A DNA stretch of 64,000 nt from CAYYIS01 sp964470965. Its GTDB lineage: Bacteria; JAAXHH01; JABIQT01. Under the pieces are notes generated by a model. It searched no databases, was not told the DNA's origin, and was given only the letters and a program-made list of their open reading frames with translations. This document shows, piece by piece, positions 1-9,004 of this stretch (its first letter is position 1; each line of letters opens with the position of its first letter). Where the stretch lies: NCBI GenBank assembly GCA_964470965.1, contig CAYYIS010000017.1, positions 1-64,000 of the forward strand. The letters run 5' to 3'. The translations under genes and the position numbers were made by a program.

Positions 1-456
1 AAGGTTCTGATTTTCTAGCTGCCATTTGACCGGGTCATTACAGCGGGCAACACATCCTTTGGGGGAAATAGCAAGGGCCGCGAAACCCCGTCTGGCGAGT
101 TCCCGTCCCCAGCCGTATAACGGTCCACGATCCGGAGCCTCCCGGTAAAACCTGTTGTGGGCTACACGCTCAGCGGACCCTCCCGTTCCAGGGACACAGA
201 CCACCCCAGGGCATTCATTCGGTTTGGAATCTGTGGGGTGCATCAGAATGGTAGGTACTGGCTCTCCCAAGCTGTTCTGGAAGGAAATACGGGTCAATCG
301 GATGCCATCCTCATCATGTGAAATGCCCGCGACGCATTCTATTTTTTCCGGCACGGGTCCCAGGCCAAGTAATTCCATCAGTTTTTCCCTGACGGCATCG
401 GGGTTAACTGTTTTGGGAAAAACTGGCTTGATGTCACTAGGTACGATATTGTTCAT
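1..456 (-). CDS. alpha/beta-hydrolase, acetyl-esterase/dienelactone-hydrolase-like (N-terminal fragment)
   Basis: The minus-strand frame is open from an ATG at 456 to the window edge (152 residues), so the C-terminal part lies outside. The visible part has a beta-rich N-terminal region and then PGVVCVPGTGGSAE (about residues 94-107), the usual strand plus oxyanion-loop signature of large alpha/beta-hydrolase esterases. A later RELARRGFAALAISPKG stretch (about 115-131) matches the next core strand. The catalytic Ser, Asp and His are beyond the edge, so activity cannot be judged. It follows the sulfatase gene by 49 bp on the same strand, suggesting joint expression and deacylation of a sulfated or esterified substrate. 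The family call is moderately sure; the substrate is unknown. Confidence 0.7.
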   Translation of the reverse strand, partial: MNNIVPSDIKPVFPKTVNPDAVREKLMELLGLGPVPEKIECVAGISHDEDGIRLTRISFQNSLGEPVPTILMHPTDSKPNECPGVVCVPGTGGSAERVAHNRFYREAPDRGPLYGWGRELARRGFAALAISPKGCVARCNDPVKWQLENQNL

Positions 457-505
457 GGCATGAGCTGAAAGGAATCATACGGCTGGAGTGAATCCGGCCG
501 GTATG

Positions 506-1969
506 CTATTGGGCATAAGACGGAATGGCGTGCGTGTGCTTCCTGGCAACCTCGTTGCTCAACCTCCCGTTTTTCATGAAATCCGGTTCACGTCCCTGGT
601 CTGTCAATAGCGACTCCAACCGGCTCTTCAGTAGTCCAGCCCGGGGATGATCCGGGGCGTAAAGGTTTTTGGTCTCCAGGGGGTCCTCCTGGAGGTCGTA
701 GTACTCCAACCGACCGGTGCGATAATGCCAAATGAATTTCTCCAAATGATTCACCAGGTAATGCCCGTACTCCAGATGTTCTGAGTGCAGATATTCACGA
801 TTCAGGCGGTCTGTTTCACCCCGGATGAGAGGCATGAGCGAGCTGCCGTCCACCCGATCCGGAACCGGCAGTTCGCAGACATCCAGCAGGGTGGGCATCA
901 GGTCCGCCAGTCCCACCGTGACCTCCGGGTAAGCCTTATTGGCGGGTAAGGCCATGGGAGCCGGGAGGTTAAGAATAAAGGGTACACGCACGGATCCCTC
1001 ATAGCCGAAAGATTTGGCCCAGTAGTTATGGTCACCCATCATGTCGCCATGATCCCCGACGAAGGCGAAGACGATATTACGAATCTGCAGCATGCGCCAC
1101 ATATGGTATGTAAACCGCGTTATCTGTGTATCCATGTGATCGATGCACCCATAGTAGCCGGCTCTGGCTCTCGCAACATCTTTGACAGGCCTTGCCAGAT
1201 ATTCTGCGTCAGGGAAGGGGCCATGTACATCGACGAACGGCACCAATCCTTCAGAATATGTGGCTGGATCTCCCATGGCGGGAGCCGGGATATCGGGATC
1301 GTCAGCATATCTGTTGTAGAAGAAGGCCGGTGGATCCCAGGGAGGATGAGGTTTACTGAACGATACGTACAGGAAAAATGGGACTTCCCTGCCGTAATGC
1401 CTCTCGTGATCTTCCATGACACTGATCGCCTGGGTCGCCGTCCATGTGGTCACGTGAAATTCCTCAGGAAACACGCATGGCCGGGACGTAAATGCATTAT
1501 TGGTAATGCCGGCATTGAACAAACCAAAATCGCCCCAGCCTTGATCCGCCAGCCAGGAGAGGTAGTCATCCCGGTAACCAGGGGAAAGGAATCGGCCTTC
1601 TTCGTGGGTGACAAGACGGTCGAAGCCGTATGGAGCGTCCTGGGGATACACATGGCGTTTTCCTATGCTGTAAGTTTTGTAGCCATTGCGCTGAAACACC
1701 TGGCAGAGCGTATCCGGTTCGTCCCATGGCTTGAGATCATTAAAACCAACCATACCATGCGTTACCGGCCACTGTCCGCTGAATAATGTGCGTCTGGCAC
1801 CGACACAGGACGGTACCTCTGAGATGGCCCTGGGGAAATAATGACCGGTCTGGGCCATCGCATCGATTCCCGGCGTATGCACCGTCGGATGCCCCGCGAT
1901 GCCCAGCGTGTCTCCCCGGTGCTGGTCCGCAGATATGAGTACGACATTGGGGCGATTAGCCTGGGACAT
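506..1969 (-). CDS. sulfatase (alkaline-phosphatase superfamily, type I)
   Basis: The 487-residue protein begins with the sulfatase hallmark NVVLISADQHRGD (residues 8-20; metal-binding D15) and has KPHPPWDPP and GDHGDMMGDH motifs typical of arylsulfatase/choline-sulfatase-like enzymes. Such enzymes hydrolyse sulfate esters using a formylglycine made from a Cys in C-x-[PA]-x-R. Here that motif reads C55-V-G-A-R59, with Gly in place of Pro/Ala, followed by RTLFSG as expected. No signal peptide is visible, so a cytoplasmic enzyme is likely. The length is normal. It is followed by an esterase fragment and preceded by an alpha/beta hydrolase and PhyH. The substrate is unknown. No formylglycine-generating enzyme is encoded in the window. 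Confidence 0.9.
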   Translation of the reverse strand: MSQANRPNVVLISADQHRGDTLGIAGHPTVHTPGIDAMAQTGHYFPRAISEVPSCVGARRTLFSGQWPVTHGMVGFNDLKPWDEPDTLCQVFQRNGYKTYSIGKRHVYPQDAPYGFDRLVTHEEGRFLSPGYRDDYLSWLADQGWGDFGLFNAGITNNAFTSRPCVFPEEFHVTTWTATQAISVMEDHERHYGREVPFFLYVSFSKPHPPWDPPAFFYNRYADDPDIPAPAMGDPATYSEGLVPFVDVHGPFPDAEYLARPVKDVARARAGYYGCIDHMDTQITRFTYHMWRMLQIRNIVFAFVGDHGDMMGDHNYWAKSFGYEGSVRVPFILNLPAPMALPANKAYPEVTVGLADLMPTLLDVCELPVPDRVDGSSLMPLIRGETDRLNREYLHSEHLEYGHYLVNHLEKFIWHYRTGRLEYYDLQEDPLETKNLYAPDHPRAGLLKSRLESLLTDQGREPDFMKNGRLSNEVARKHTHAIPSYAQ

Positions 1970-2143
1970 AAATCTCGGTTTCCCCTTCCCGAAGCACTTC
2001 CAGCCTCGGCAGAAATATCTTCCGTCTCGAATCTATCGTATCCACTGGTATCAGTCCTTTAAAAATGTCATTTCCGCTGATTTTCAGTCCGGCAAGATTA
2101 TAAGGTTTTGATAATAGCCCCGAGTGGAACAAACCCTCTAAGT

Positions 2144-2947
2144 CTATCTGGAAAGTGATGTTACGAAATTTGATATCGCATTATTGAATTTCCCCGGTTC
2201 CTCGTAGAACGGCGCATGCCCGCTGCGTTCGCACGTAACAAGACGGGCACCGGGAATTTGCTCCGCCATATACAGGCACCCCGGATAGGCCCCGCTTTTT
2301 CCGCCAGTGACAATCAATACCGGCAGATCGATGGCGGGACACAGGGAACGCCAGTCCTGGGCCCTGTAATCAGCCCCGAGTGTTACGCCCTGATCCTGGG
2401 AATTGCCGGCTGAAGCCTTTATCAGGCGATCCAGCTCTTCGTCGGAAACGATAGCCGTTTCAAACATCTGCCGGAGATCAAAACGTTTTCTTTCCGTCTC
2501 ATCTTCCGGAACGGGTCCAGGCTGTTCAGGAGGCGGATCATGCACCTCGATGGCGGGTACCTCATCAACCAACACGGCACCGCGTAAACGATAATCCCTG
2601 AAGAGCTCGAGGTAAGACAACACGGTCCTCGCCCCTATAGACCACCCCACGACGGTTACGTCATGAAGACCGAGATCATCGATGATCTCCCTGATGTCCA
2701 TGGCATAGCGCGCGGTACGATGCCCCCACGGTGTTTTGTCAGATCGCCCGTTGCCCCGGGTGTCTGTCGCAATCACTCGAAAATTCTTACGTAAAACAGA
2801 AGTTTGTTTCCACCACCATTCCAAGGACAAGCCGCCACCGTGAATCAAAATGATCGTCTCGCCGTGCCCACCATCTTCATGATACAGACGGACCCCATCG
2901 TTTGCCGTTGTGAAACCGGCTGCAATTTTAATGGACAATCCCTTCAC
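2144..2947 (-). CDS. alpha/beta-fold hydrolase
   Basis: The 267-residue protein has the oxyanion motif LIHGGG (about 34-39), DTRGNGRSD (62-70) and a nucleophile elbow G-W-S103-I-G. A late SGHAPFYEEP supplies the catalytic His. The place after strand 7 where an Asp is usual reads GGKSGAYP, so the acid residue may have moved to another loop. The start is GTG at 2947 and overlaps the PhyH stop as GTGA, so translation is probably coupled. The family includes esterases, C-C hydrolases and haloalkane dehalogenases; no substrate can be named. Pairing with a PhyH oxygenase suggests hydroxylation followed by hydrolysis, which is inference. Confidence 0.85.
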   Translation of the reverse strand: MKGLSIKIAAGFTTANDGVRLYHEDGGHGETIILIHGGGLSLEWWWKQTSVLRKNFRVIATDTRGNGRSDKTPWGHRTARYAMDIREIIDDLGLHDVTVVGWSIGARTVLSYLELFRDYRLRGAVLVDEVPAIEVHDPPPEQPGPVPEDETERKRFDLRQMFETAIVSDEELDRLIKASAGNSQDQGVTLGADYRAQDWRSLCPAIDLPVLIVTGGKSGAYPGCLYMAEQIPGARLVTCERSGHAPFYEEPGKFNNAISNFVTSLSR

Positions 2948-3753
2948 TCCCTCGCCATGGCAATACCGACTTCATCCGTTTGCAACGCACCATCCCCGAA
3001 AACAACAGAGTAAGACTGTCCCTGGTCCGACACTGCCATCCCGTCCATATAGCATACACTGATTGCCCTCCGCGGTTGGTCTGTAGGATTCACGCCGGAG
3101 GTGTGTAGCAGTCGGTTGTGAAGCAATAGCCCTTCCCCTGCCTTGCATTCCAGGTGGACCGGCCTGTATCTTCCCAGGACTTCGACGATCTGGTCATGGG
3201 ACAAGAAAACGGTCGGATCATCGGGTGCGTAGTGCAAATGAGATCCCGGGAGCACCTCCATGCATCCATTTTCGATGGTGGCATCATCCATGGCCATCCA
3301 TACCGTGATTACCGGCGGATTGTCCATATCCTGAAAGTTGTCCTGATGCCAGGGCAGTTTCGTCCCCTGTCCCGCCGGTTTATTCATGAACATCGCCCTA
3401 AAAACCGAAATTTTCCTATCGTTGCCGTACTGCCTTTGACATATGTCCTGGAACAGAGGTCGCTGCATATAGGAGAGAAACAATGGATCAAACTCAAGTT
3501 GCTGCATTTTTCGATACTTTAAGGTCGGTTCCTTGTGACCCGTAGTCTGGGCCGGCATGTCCTCGTACTCACCCGTGGTGGAATCCAGTTGCAACATCAT
3601 GCGATCATAAGGAACGGCGGCGGTTCCCATCATAATCTCATCGATCCGATCCCGCAACCCGTCCAATTCCTCGTTGCCGGTGATCTTTCCCAGTCTTACA
3701 AAACCTTGGCGTTCAAAGTCAGACCATTGCTTGTTGGTGATACGGTGCGGCAT
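2944..3753 (-). CDS. phytanoyl-CoA dioxygenase (PhyH) family protein 1
   Basis: A 269-residue Fe(II)/2-oxoglutarate oxygenase of the PhyH family. The facial triad is visible as H136-Q-D138 in LPWHQD and distal H217 in LLHTSG. R228/R229 (PRRA) is placed to bind the 2-oxoglutarate carboxylate. PhyH enzymes hydroxylate or demethylate small substrates using O2 and 2-oxoglutarate; bacterial members are very diverse, so the substrate is open. It ends four bases inside the downstream alpha/beta-hydrolase gene and begins 21 bp after the 582-residue toroid-like protein, so the three form one operon. First of five PhyH paralogues in this window. Confidence 0.9.
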   Translation of the reverse strand: MPHRITNKQWSDFERQGFVRLGKITGNEELDGLRDRIDEIMMGTAAVPYDRMMLQLDSTTGEYEDMPAQTTGHKEPTLKYRKMQQLEFDPLFLSYMQRPLFQDICQRQYGNDRKISVFRAMFMNKPAGQGTKLPWHQDNFQDMDNPPVITVWMAMDDATIENGCMEVLPGSHLHYAPDDPTVFLSHDQIVEVLGRYRPVHLECKAGEGLLLHNRLLHTSGVNPTDQPRRAISVCYMDGMAVSDQGQSYSVVFGDGALQTDEVGIAMARE

Positions 3754-3774
3754 GGTACACCCTGTCCCCTTGAA

Positions 3775-5523
3775 TTATCTGTCCCATGGAAATGTCGCCG
3801 TCGGCTGGTTGATATATCGCTGCAATTCAATAGTGGCATGGACACCTGAACCTGCTGCTATGCCGATATTCACGTGGGTATCATCAACAGGCCAATTTTC
3901 TCCATTGAACGACACGTTCTTGATTTGGTGCTCCGCATATGCTCCACCCTGAACAATAATGCTCCGGGCCTCGTTTGGATTGGTGTTCACAAGATGAACC
4001 TTCAGATAATCTTTCTCTATGTGATCTACCAGTGCGGCCACGTCGGCAGGTATTCCCGCCCTCTGTTTCTGAGGGTCGAAGTACCAGAGACGGCAATGCA
4101 GCGGCCGCGCATAGGCCGGCCGGGTACCTCCGGTCATCAGATTGACGAGCCCCTCTACCGTGGCTGGATTGAATGGATTGGGATTGTCTGAAAGCCGCGT
4201 GTCAGGCGTGGAAAGGTCGTCCCGCACCTCCTGTAAGCACGTTCGTATGGTGCTGAAATCGGACTGGAACGTTTCGATCGGATAGGCCGGGTTTTTACCC
4301 GCGAGGAAATCCAGCCACCCGTGATCTCCGATCCTTTGAAGATCGTCCGGGTTCATTGACCAGTCGTATATTTCCATCGCGAACGGAGCATAGGGTTCGG
4401 GTTTGAATTCGTACCAGCCATCATCGCCGTGCAAATGGGGGTACATCTCAACGCCGTCAATCATCTTGCTGTTGGATTTGACGGTGTCTAACACGGTACG
4501 CCACACATCTACGTATTTCTGGTCCCCTGTCAGCAGAAGGGCGTTGCCGAATCCGTCTACGGCGTGTTGTACGGCATTGAGTGTAAAGGTATCCAAACGC
4601 CCGTACCGGTGGGCTGACACTTTGTGATTCCAACCATAGGTCCCACCCCACCAACGGCCTTCGCAGGCACCTCCGATTGTCCCGTCCAGGCCAACATTTG
4701 ATGGTATAACACCGTCATTTTGATACGTCCGTTCCACCCAGGCGTCTGCGTATTCGAGGATCCAGTTTTTGTATTTACAATCTCCGGTGAGTGCATAGGC
4801 GTTGAATGCAAGCCCGGTAGATGTCAGATTGAGTGGGTGATCGCCCGCAACATCGACGTATATATGGAACCGTTCCACCATCTCAGCGTAATTCTTTTGG
4901 CCGTGCAACAGGTGAAAGCGATCGTCCTCGAGAGGGTCCCCAACCCAGTCCAGCGGTGTGGTTTTACGCAACATGGGCCCCCTGCTGCCATTAAACATGC
5001 TGCGTATGATCTTGTGTTCGGGGTCATAGTTCGGCGCCTGCGGGTCCCCGCCCATGTAAAATCCGGCAAATCGCCTGGCCCGTTCGATGTGCTTCCGGTC
5101 CCCCGGGTCACATAGAGCCACCAGGTTAAATACCACCAGTCCTTCCGCATGATGCGCCCAGTCGGAGTGCACCGGAAACTCCCTGTAATACATCCCGTCC
5201 CTTGCGAACGGAACATCTACAGTTTTCGCTTCCGTATACTGTTTTATATGGCCGTCATAAGCCCGCCGGCACATGTCGAGTATATCATCGTCACCGCCAA
5301 GTAGGTATAGAACCGGCCAGTTGGCGAGATTCTCAATCGCATCATCAGGTCCGTCGAGAGCTCCCCATCGGGGTATGCATTCCAGATACCCGCGTTCATC
5401 GAAGTATTTGTTGTAAAAAATCCTGAAAGCTTCCGATTGAAACCGGAGAAGTTCTCGTTCGAGCAACGCCCACACGGGCGGAGGCATCGGTGTGTCGATC
5501 GTAATGGGTAATCGGTCGGACAT
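3775..5523 (-). CDS. predicted alpha/alpha-toroid protein, function unknown
   Basis: 582 residues, no signal peptide. Many Trp/Tyr/His-rich helical segments (for example HSDWAHHAEGLVVFNLVAL, LTSTGLAFNAYALTGD and GRWWGGTYGWNHK) recur at the spacing seen in (alpha/alpha)6-barrel glycan-active proteins such as unsaturated glucuronyl hydrolases or polysaccharide lyases, followed by a beta-rich C-terminal 120 residues. I do not recognise a specific family, and no catalytic residue can be assigned. The ATG at 5523 has a good GGAGA ribosome site. It is the first gene of a minus-strand operon with PhyH and an alpha/beta hydrolase, behind a candidate promoter at 5610-5638. Action on a carbohydrate or uronate is the likeliest guess. 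Confidence 0.75.
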   Translation of the reverse strand: MSDRLPITIDTPMPPPVWALLERELLRFQSEAFRIFYNKYFDERGYLECIPRWGALDGPDDAIENLANWPVLYLLGGDDDILDMCRRAYDGHIKQYTEAKTVDVPFARDGMYYREFPVHSDWAHHAEGLVVFNLVALCDPGDRKHIERARRFAGFYMGGDPQAPNYDPEHKIIRSMFNGSRGPMLRKTTPLDWVGDPLEDDRFHLLHGQKNYAEMVERFHIYVDVAGDHPLNLTSTGLAFNAYALTGDCKYKNWILEYADAWVERTYQNDGVIPSNVGLDGTIGGACEGRWWGGTYGWNHKVSAHRYGRLDTFTLNAVQHAVDGFGNALLLTGDQKYVDVWRTVLDTVKSNSKMIDGVEMYPHLHGDDGWYEFKPEPYAPFAMEIYDWSMNPDDLQRIGDHGWLDFLAGKNPAYPIETFQSDFSTIRTCLQEVRDDLSTPDTRLSDNPNPFNPATVEGLVNLMTGGTRPAYARPLHCRLWYFDPQKQRAGIPADVAALVDHIEKDYLKVHLVNTNPNEARSIIVQGGAYAEHQIKNVSFNGENWPVDDTHVNIGIAAGSGVHATIELQRYINQPTATFPWDR

Positions 5524-5609
5524 AATTTCTCCAACGGTTAAACCAGAAAATTGCTTAAACGGATGGTATCATCCACGGCAGAGACGGATAGTGATGTTGT
5601 CTGACACCT

Positions 5610-5638
5610 AATTTTGTGTGGATGTTCTCGCCTGTCAA
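5610..5638 (-). promoter_or_regulatory. candidate sigma70 promoter for the toroid-PhyH-hydrolase operon
   Basis: On the minus strand TTGACA (5638-5633) is followed after 17 bp by AAAATT (5615-5610). The -35 is perfect and the -10 is poor (3 of 6). The predicted transcript would start about 80 nt before the ATG at 5523. Confidence 0.35.
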
Positions 5639-5683
5639 GGGTCATAAGACAATTAATACCAGAGCTGACTTGGTACCCTAATG

Positions 5684-5699
5684 CCATTCATTTGAATGG
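5684..5699. repeat. short inverted repeat
   Basis: CCATTCA-TT-TGAATGG: perfect 7-bp arms around a two-base centre. It lies about 45 bp upstream of the minus-strand -35 element, so it could be a regulator site. No matching copy was noticed elsewhere. Confidence 0.3.
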
Positions 5700-6224
5700 A
5701 CACTCCCCAATCAAAAGAATTATGGCTTGGCACAGGGCGCATGGCCTGCAATCGTACCAACAAGTCAGGAATACAAACCTTGCCCTCCCATGGTGGGTAC
5801 ACTCCCGTCGGCAATTGGGCCCTTGCCGGTTTATGTTAAAACTAGGGCAACACCACATTCCGCTGTACCCGATATAGCATCCTCGGGAGCGAACGATTCA
5901 TGCTGGTGGCGTTCCCCCGTTCGAAGGTAGGCGGCAATGGGACGCGGCAGGCCCCCGTTACTATCGATCGGGCCGACCCCGGGGGTGTTCAATCGTGGCA
6001 AACAGACCGTTAATTACATCGGAAGACGGTGCAGGATACAGGCAAGACCAGATGTCATTTTCGTCAGGAGACGCATGGTGGCTGTGCGCTTCCATCAACA
6101 GTCTCTTGTTGTCCAGTTTCTTCGATCTTGATTTGTGCCATTCTGTCAGAGCTCAATTATGGATCAGGTTGATGAGGTGTCAAGACTATTTACTGACCTA
6201 AAATCTACTGATCTAAAAACAGGA

Positions 6225-6261
6225 TTGACATGACACCGTTTGGAATTGTATCTACAGATAC
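6225..6261 (+). promoter_or_regulatory. candidate promoter with palindromic element
   Basis: TTGACA at 6225-6230 is followed after 17-18 bp by GTATCT/TATCTA, which lies inside a perfect inverted repeat GTATCT-AC-AGATAC (6248-6261). The aminotransferase ATG is at 6306, giving a leader of about 45 nt. A palindrome over the -10 is the usual place for a repressor site. The -10 itself is weak. Confidence 0.4.
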
Positions 6262-6305
6262 TATTCATCCTTTCGTAATTCGTCTTCGAAATTGGGGCTA
6301 CTAAT

Positions 6306-7496
6306 ATGAAATCACTCGACGACATACATGCCATGCTGCCTGACATGGATGGCTTCGCATATTTTCAAACCAGTGGATTCTCGCCAAAGCTTTTGCCCGT
6401 AGTGGACGAGGTCATCCACTGGTTCCGTTTTCAGAGTCGTGGTCCGGCATTGCCGACGGTCAGTGAAAAGAGTCAGGAAGTGTTTGAGGAGGCTCGGAAA
6501 AAAGTGGCAAGCTCGGTCAACGCCGAACCGGGGGAAATCGTGTTAGGCGAAAACACAACGGTGGGCATCAACATCGTAGCCAACGGCATAGACTGGAAAC
6601 CTGGGGATAATGTGATTCTAAGTTCGCACGAACACCCGGGTAATCGACTTACATGGTACAACATCGCGGACAGGTACGGGGTAAATCTCAAGTATCTACG
6701 GATCAGTAACGATCCGTCAGAGATGTTGGACGAACTGAAAACGCTGATCGACGAGACTACCAGGCTTATCAGTATCAGTCACGTTTCCAGGCGAACCGGT
6801 GTGCGGGTCCCGGCGAAGGAAATGTGCCGTATCGCCCATGCGAAGGATGTCCCCGTGCTGTTGGACGGCGCCCAGTCGTTCGGAGCCATTCCGATCGATG
6901 TCCGTGACCTGAATTGTGATTTCTATTCATTCTGTGGCCACAAATACATCATGGCGCCACAGGGTACCGGTGCGCTCTATATCCGCAAAGATCGTATTGA
7001 TTGGCTGAAACCGAGCTGGATCGGATCCCATTCCCAGGAATCATTCGGAGAAGCCGGCGAAATGAGATTGCTGGATGAGGCGAAACGTTTTGAATTTGGC
7101 ACCCGGAACATGCCCGATCAGGCGGGATTTGCAAAGGCCCTCGATATATGGGCGGCAATCGGCTGGGATACTGTGTTCGCAAGGTTGGAATCCTACACCG
7201 ATCAGTTGAAGTGCGCCCTCAATATGATCGAAGGAGCCGTTCTCGATACCCCGCTGGCCTATGGTGATTCTTCAGGCATCGTCACCTTCCACATACCGGA
7301 AATGAATGGTGCTGATGTGTTGAAAAGCCTGGGTGATCGAGAAAAGGTCCTCGGGTCTCCCCTTGAATTCAATGAAGAAAGCATACGGATTTCGACCCAT
7401 GTATTTAACACGGACGAGCAGGCCCAAAGATTGCTTTCGGGAATAGAGCGGGTCTTAAGGGACGGAATCGGGACAAACGGAGCCCAGGATGGATAG
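6306..7496 (+). CDS. class V aminotransferase / cysteine-desulfurase-like PLP enzyme
   Basis: 396 residues of the fold-type I PLP family that includes isopenicillin-N epimerase and cysteine desulfurases. The Schiff-base Lys is K213 in FCGHKYIMAPQGTG. D187 and Q190 in LLDGAQSFG contact the pyridine ring and phenol oxygen, and H108 in SSHEHPGN stacks on the cofactor. A catalytic Cys loop such as that of NifS/SufS is not evident near the C-terminus, so a desulfurase role is not supported. A lyase, epimerase or aminotransferase acting on an amino acid is likelier. Its last 8 bases overlap the next plus-strand gene, indicating coupling. It is preceded by a promoter candidate with a palindrome. Confidence 0.88.
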   Translation: MKSLDDIHAMLPDMDGFAYFQTSGFSPKLLPVVDEVIHWFRFQSRGPALPTVSEKSQEVFEEARKKVASSVNAEPGEIVLGENTTVGINIVANGIDWKPGDNVILSSHEHPGNRLTWYNIADRYGVNLKYLRISNDPSEMLDELKTLIDETTRLISISHVSRRTGVRVPAKEMCRIAHAKDVPVLLDGAQSFGAIPIDVRDLNCDFYSFCGHKYIMAPQGTGALYIRKDRIDWLKPSWIGSHSQESFGEAGEMRLLDEAKRFEFGTRNMPDQAGFAKALDIWAAIGWDTVFARLESYTDQLKCALNMIEGAVLDTPLAYGDSSGIVTFHIPEMNGADVLKSLGDREKVLGSPLEFNEESIRISTHVFNTDEQAQRLLSGIERVLRDGIGTNGAQDG

Positions 7497-8055
7497 TCTA
7501 TCCAGGGGCACCCTTCTGTGGTGCGGAGAACATTGGATTGCATATTTGCAACGGCCAGGGGACCAACATGACACGGGATTGGTGAGTCTGTACCACGGGT
7601 ATACCAGTCCGGTCGGCAGGGGCACGGCTGCTTTTGTGCACATCCAGGGGAAAGGAGGCCTAACAGCCCTGTGCACGGACAATAGGCCTTTCGCGGAATT
7701 CGTGAAAAAGACCCAGCTGTCTCCCGCTTCTCCTTTCGATGAGGATATGCCACTCACAGATGCCGAATTCCGGAGGAGTGAGAATCCCTTGGTGAATCCG
7801 ACCTGGCAGATTAGTGCTGGCGGATATGTGATAGACATATCCTGGGAGTCTTTGCAAACCCCTCTTGTGGGTCCCCCGACCGTCAATCCCAACATTGTGT
7901 TCACCGTACTGGTTTTCGCGGACCAGGGACATATAGAGGTCAATGGTATTAGGGTTTCCGGTACACCGTATCTACGGTCCGCATGGACAAAAAATCTTGG
8001 CCGACCGATGAGTTCGTTCTGTTTTGCCATGGCGGAGACGATGATTTCAGACTGA
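7489..8055 (+). CDS. hypothetical protein coupled to the PLP enzyme
   Basis: 188 residues, no recognised family. The ATG overlaps the end of the aminotransferase by 8 bases (ATGGATAG), the arrangement of translationally coupled genes and the main reason to believe it. The composition is that of a soluble beta-rich protein (WIAYLQRP, TAAFVHIQGKGG, GYVIDISWESLQTPLVGPPTVNP), with no signal peptide or membrane segment. It converges on the GH43-like gene with a 9-bp overlap. A long open frame also exists on the opposite strand here, but its Ser/Pro/Cys-rich translation looks like a shadow. Confidence 0.6.
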   Translation: MDSLSRGTLLWCGEHWIAYLQRPGDQHDTGLVSLYHGYTSPVGRGTAAFVHIQGKGGLTALCTDNRPFAEFVKKTQLSPASPFDEDMPLTDAEFRRSENPLVNPTWQISAGGYVIDISWESLQTPLVGPPTVNPNIVFTVLVFADQGHIEVNGIRVSGTPYLRSAWTKNLGRPMSSFCFAMAETMISD

Positions 8056-8982
8056 ACTCCCCCATGCCGCATGAAGTCCTGTCTCATTCGCGGTCACAGG
8101 CAAAGGGTCTGATATACCGCTTCCTTCGTCACGTCCTGCTGTTCCCAGCAAAAACCACCTGCCATTGAATTCGATCAGCTGACTGCCATAAAACCGGTGG
8201 GGCGGTGCATCGGCTATAATTTCACCGGTGCCGTGAATGTGAAACGGCCCCGTAGGCGATTCGCCGACCATGGCGTAATCTGTGCTGCGGAACGGATGGC
8301 TTGGAAACCGGTTTTTGAACGACGGCGCCAACCAGAAATCGTGGGTGGAAAACATGAGATAGTAGCGGCCACCAATGCGATACACCTGCGGTACTTCCAT
8401 CTCTTCGGTCATTCGGTCATGGGGCGGTGGTGGAAGTGTTTCCCAGTTGACCATGTCCGACGACTGCGCCAATCCGATCGATCCCCGGAGCGTTTCATCA
8501 CCCACCGTACGTCTGGCGCACACGTATTGCAAAACGCGATCCCCGGTGTCGAATATAAATGGATCTCGCCAATGCGTCAGGCAGCGCTGACCGGTAGACT
8601 GAATTTCATAAAAGGCGGGGTCCGCCTGGCTGGTCGGGTTCTCCGGCAACTTTGCCCAGGTATCCAGGTCGTCAGAGACCGCCAAACCAACACGTTGTAC
8701 GAAGAAATCCTCCCATTTGTGACCGGTGTAGGCCATCCAGTATGTACCACCGCGCCGGATAACGCTGCCGGTCGCAAGACTTTTGTCATCCCAAGTTCCC
8801 GGCGTTCCCGGTTGAAGCGCCAGACCGCAGATCTCCCATTCCACCAAGTTAGCGGAAACCGCATGGCCTATATCCCATCCCGTGGTTCGATCCAAGGGCA
8901 TCGATAAGAAAAACGCGTGGGCTATGGCGCCCTCGGTATAATACCACGCGTCACCTATTCGATGTCCGCAGATTTGCAACAC
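8047..8982 (-). CDS. GH43/GH32-clan five-bladed beta-propeller glycosidase-like protein
   Basis: 311 residues with repeated propeller signatures (GTYWMAYTGHKWEDF, VLQYVCARR, GRYYLMFSTHDFW, GRWFLLGTAGRDE). The conserved W-R139-D140-P141 transition-state motif and E196 (MEVP, position of the general acid) match glycosidases of the GH32/43/68 clan; D66 in WDDKSLATGS may be a further active-site acid. No signal peptide was seen, so the enzyme would act inside the cell on short oligosaccharides, or lack catalysis. It lies 22 bp behind an exported RidA-like gene on the same strand. The precise family is uncertain. Confidence 0.8.
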   Translation of the reverse strand: MLQICGHRIGDAWYYTEGAIAHAFFLSMPLDRTTGWDIGHAVSANLVEWEICGLALQPGTPGTWDDKSLATGSVIRRGGTYWMAYTGHKWEDFFVQRVGLAVSDDLDTWAKLPENPTSQADPAFYEIQSTGQRCLTHWRDPFIFDTGDRVLQYVCARRTVGDETLRGSIGLAQSSDMVNWETLPPPPHDRMTEEMEVPQVYRIGGRYYLMFSTHDFWLAPSFKNRFPSHPFRSTDYAMVGESPTGPFHIHGTGEIIADAPPHRFYGSQLIEFNGRWFLLGTAGRDEGSGISDPLPVTANETGLHAAWGSSV

Positions 8983-9004
8983 TTTTCAGTTCCCCTTCCC
9001 GGAT

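Larger units (their letters stand above)
5524..6305. other. long divergent intergenic region
   Basis: About 780 bp between divergently transcribed genes. Only short open frames lacking ribosome sites or family resemblance are present. Contents that can be pointed to are a minus-strand promoter candidate near 5610-5638, a short inverted repeat at 5684-5699 and a plus-strand promoter with palindrome at 6225-6261. One minus-strand frame near 5750-6050 runs fairly long between stops, but in-frame stops interrupt it and I cannot identify a parent gene. Confidence 0.6.

Noticed and set aside
1028..1786. 252-residue plus-strand open frame inside the sulfatase gene
   Set aside because: Antisense shadow: the minus-strand sulfatase has complete family motifs, and this frame's composition fits no family.
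2097..2102. Perfect TATAAT on the minus strand upstream of the sulfatase
   Set aside because: No acceptable -35 lies 16-18 bp away, so a promoter cannot be supported.
5750..6050. Possible decayed gene on the minus strand in the 5.5-6.3 kb gap
   Set aside because: The frame has several in-frame stops and no family resemblance; it could be chance.
7455..8087. 210-residue minus-strand frame opposite the small hypothetical gene
   Set aside because: It has no ribosome site, is Ser/Pro/Cys-rich and overlaps two real genes. The plus-strand frame is better supported.
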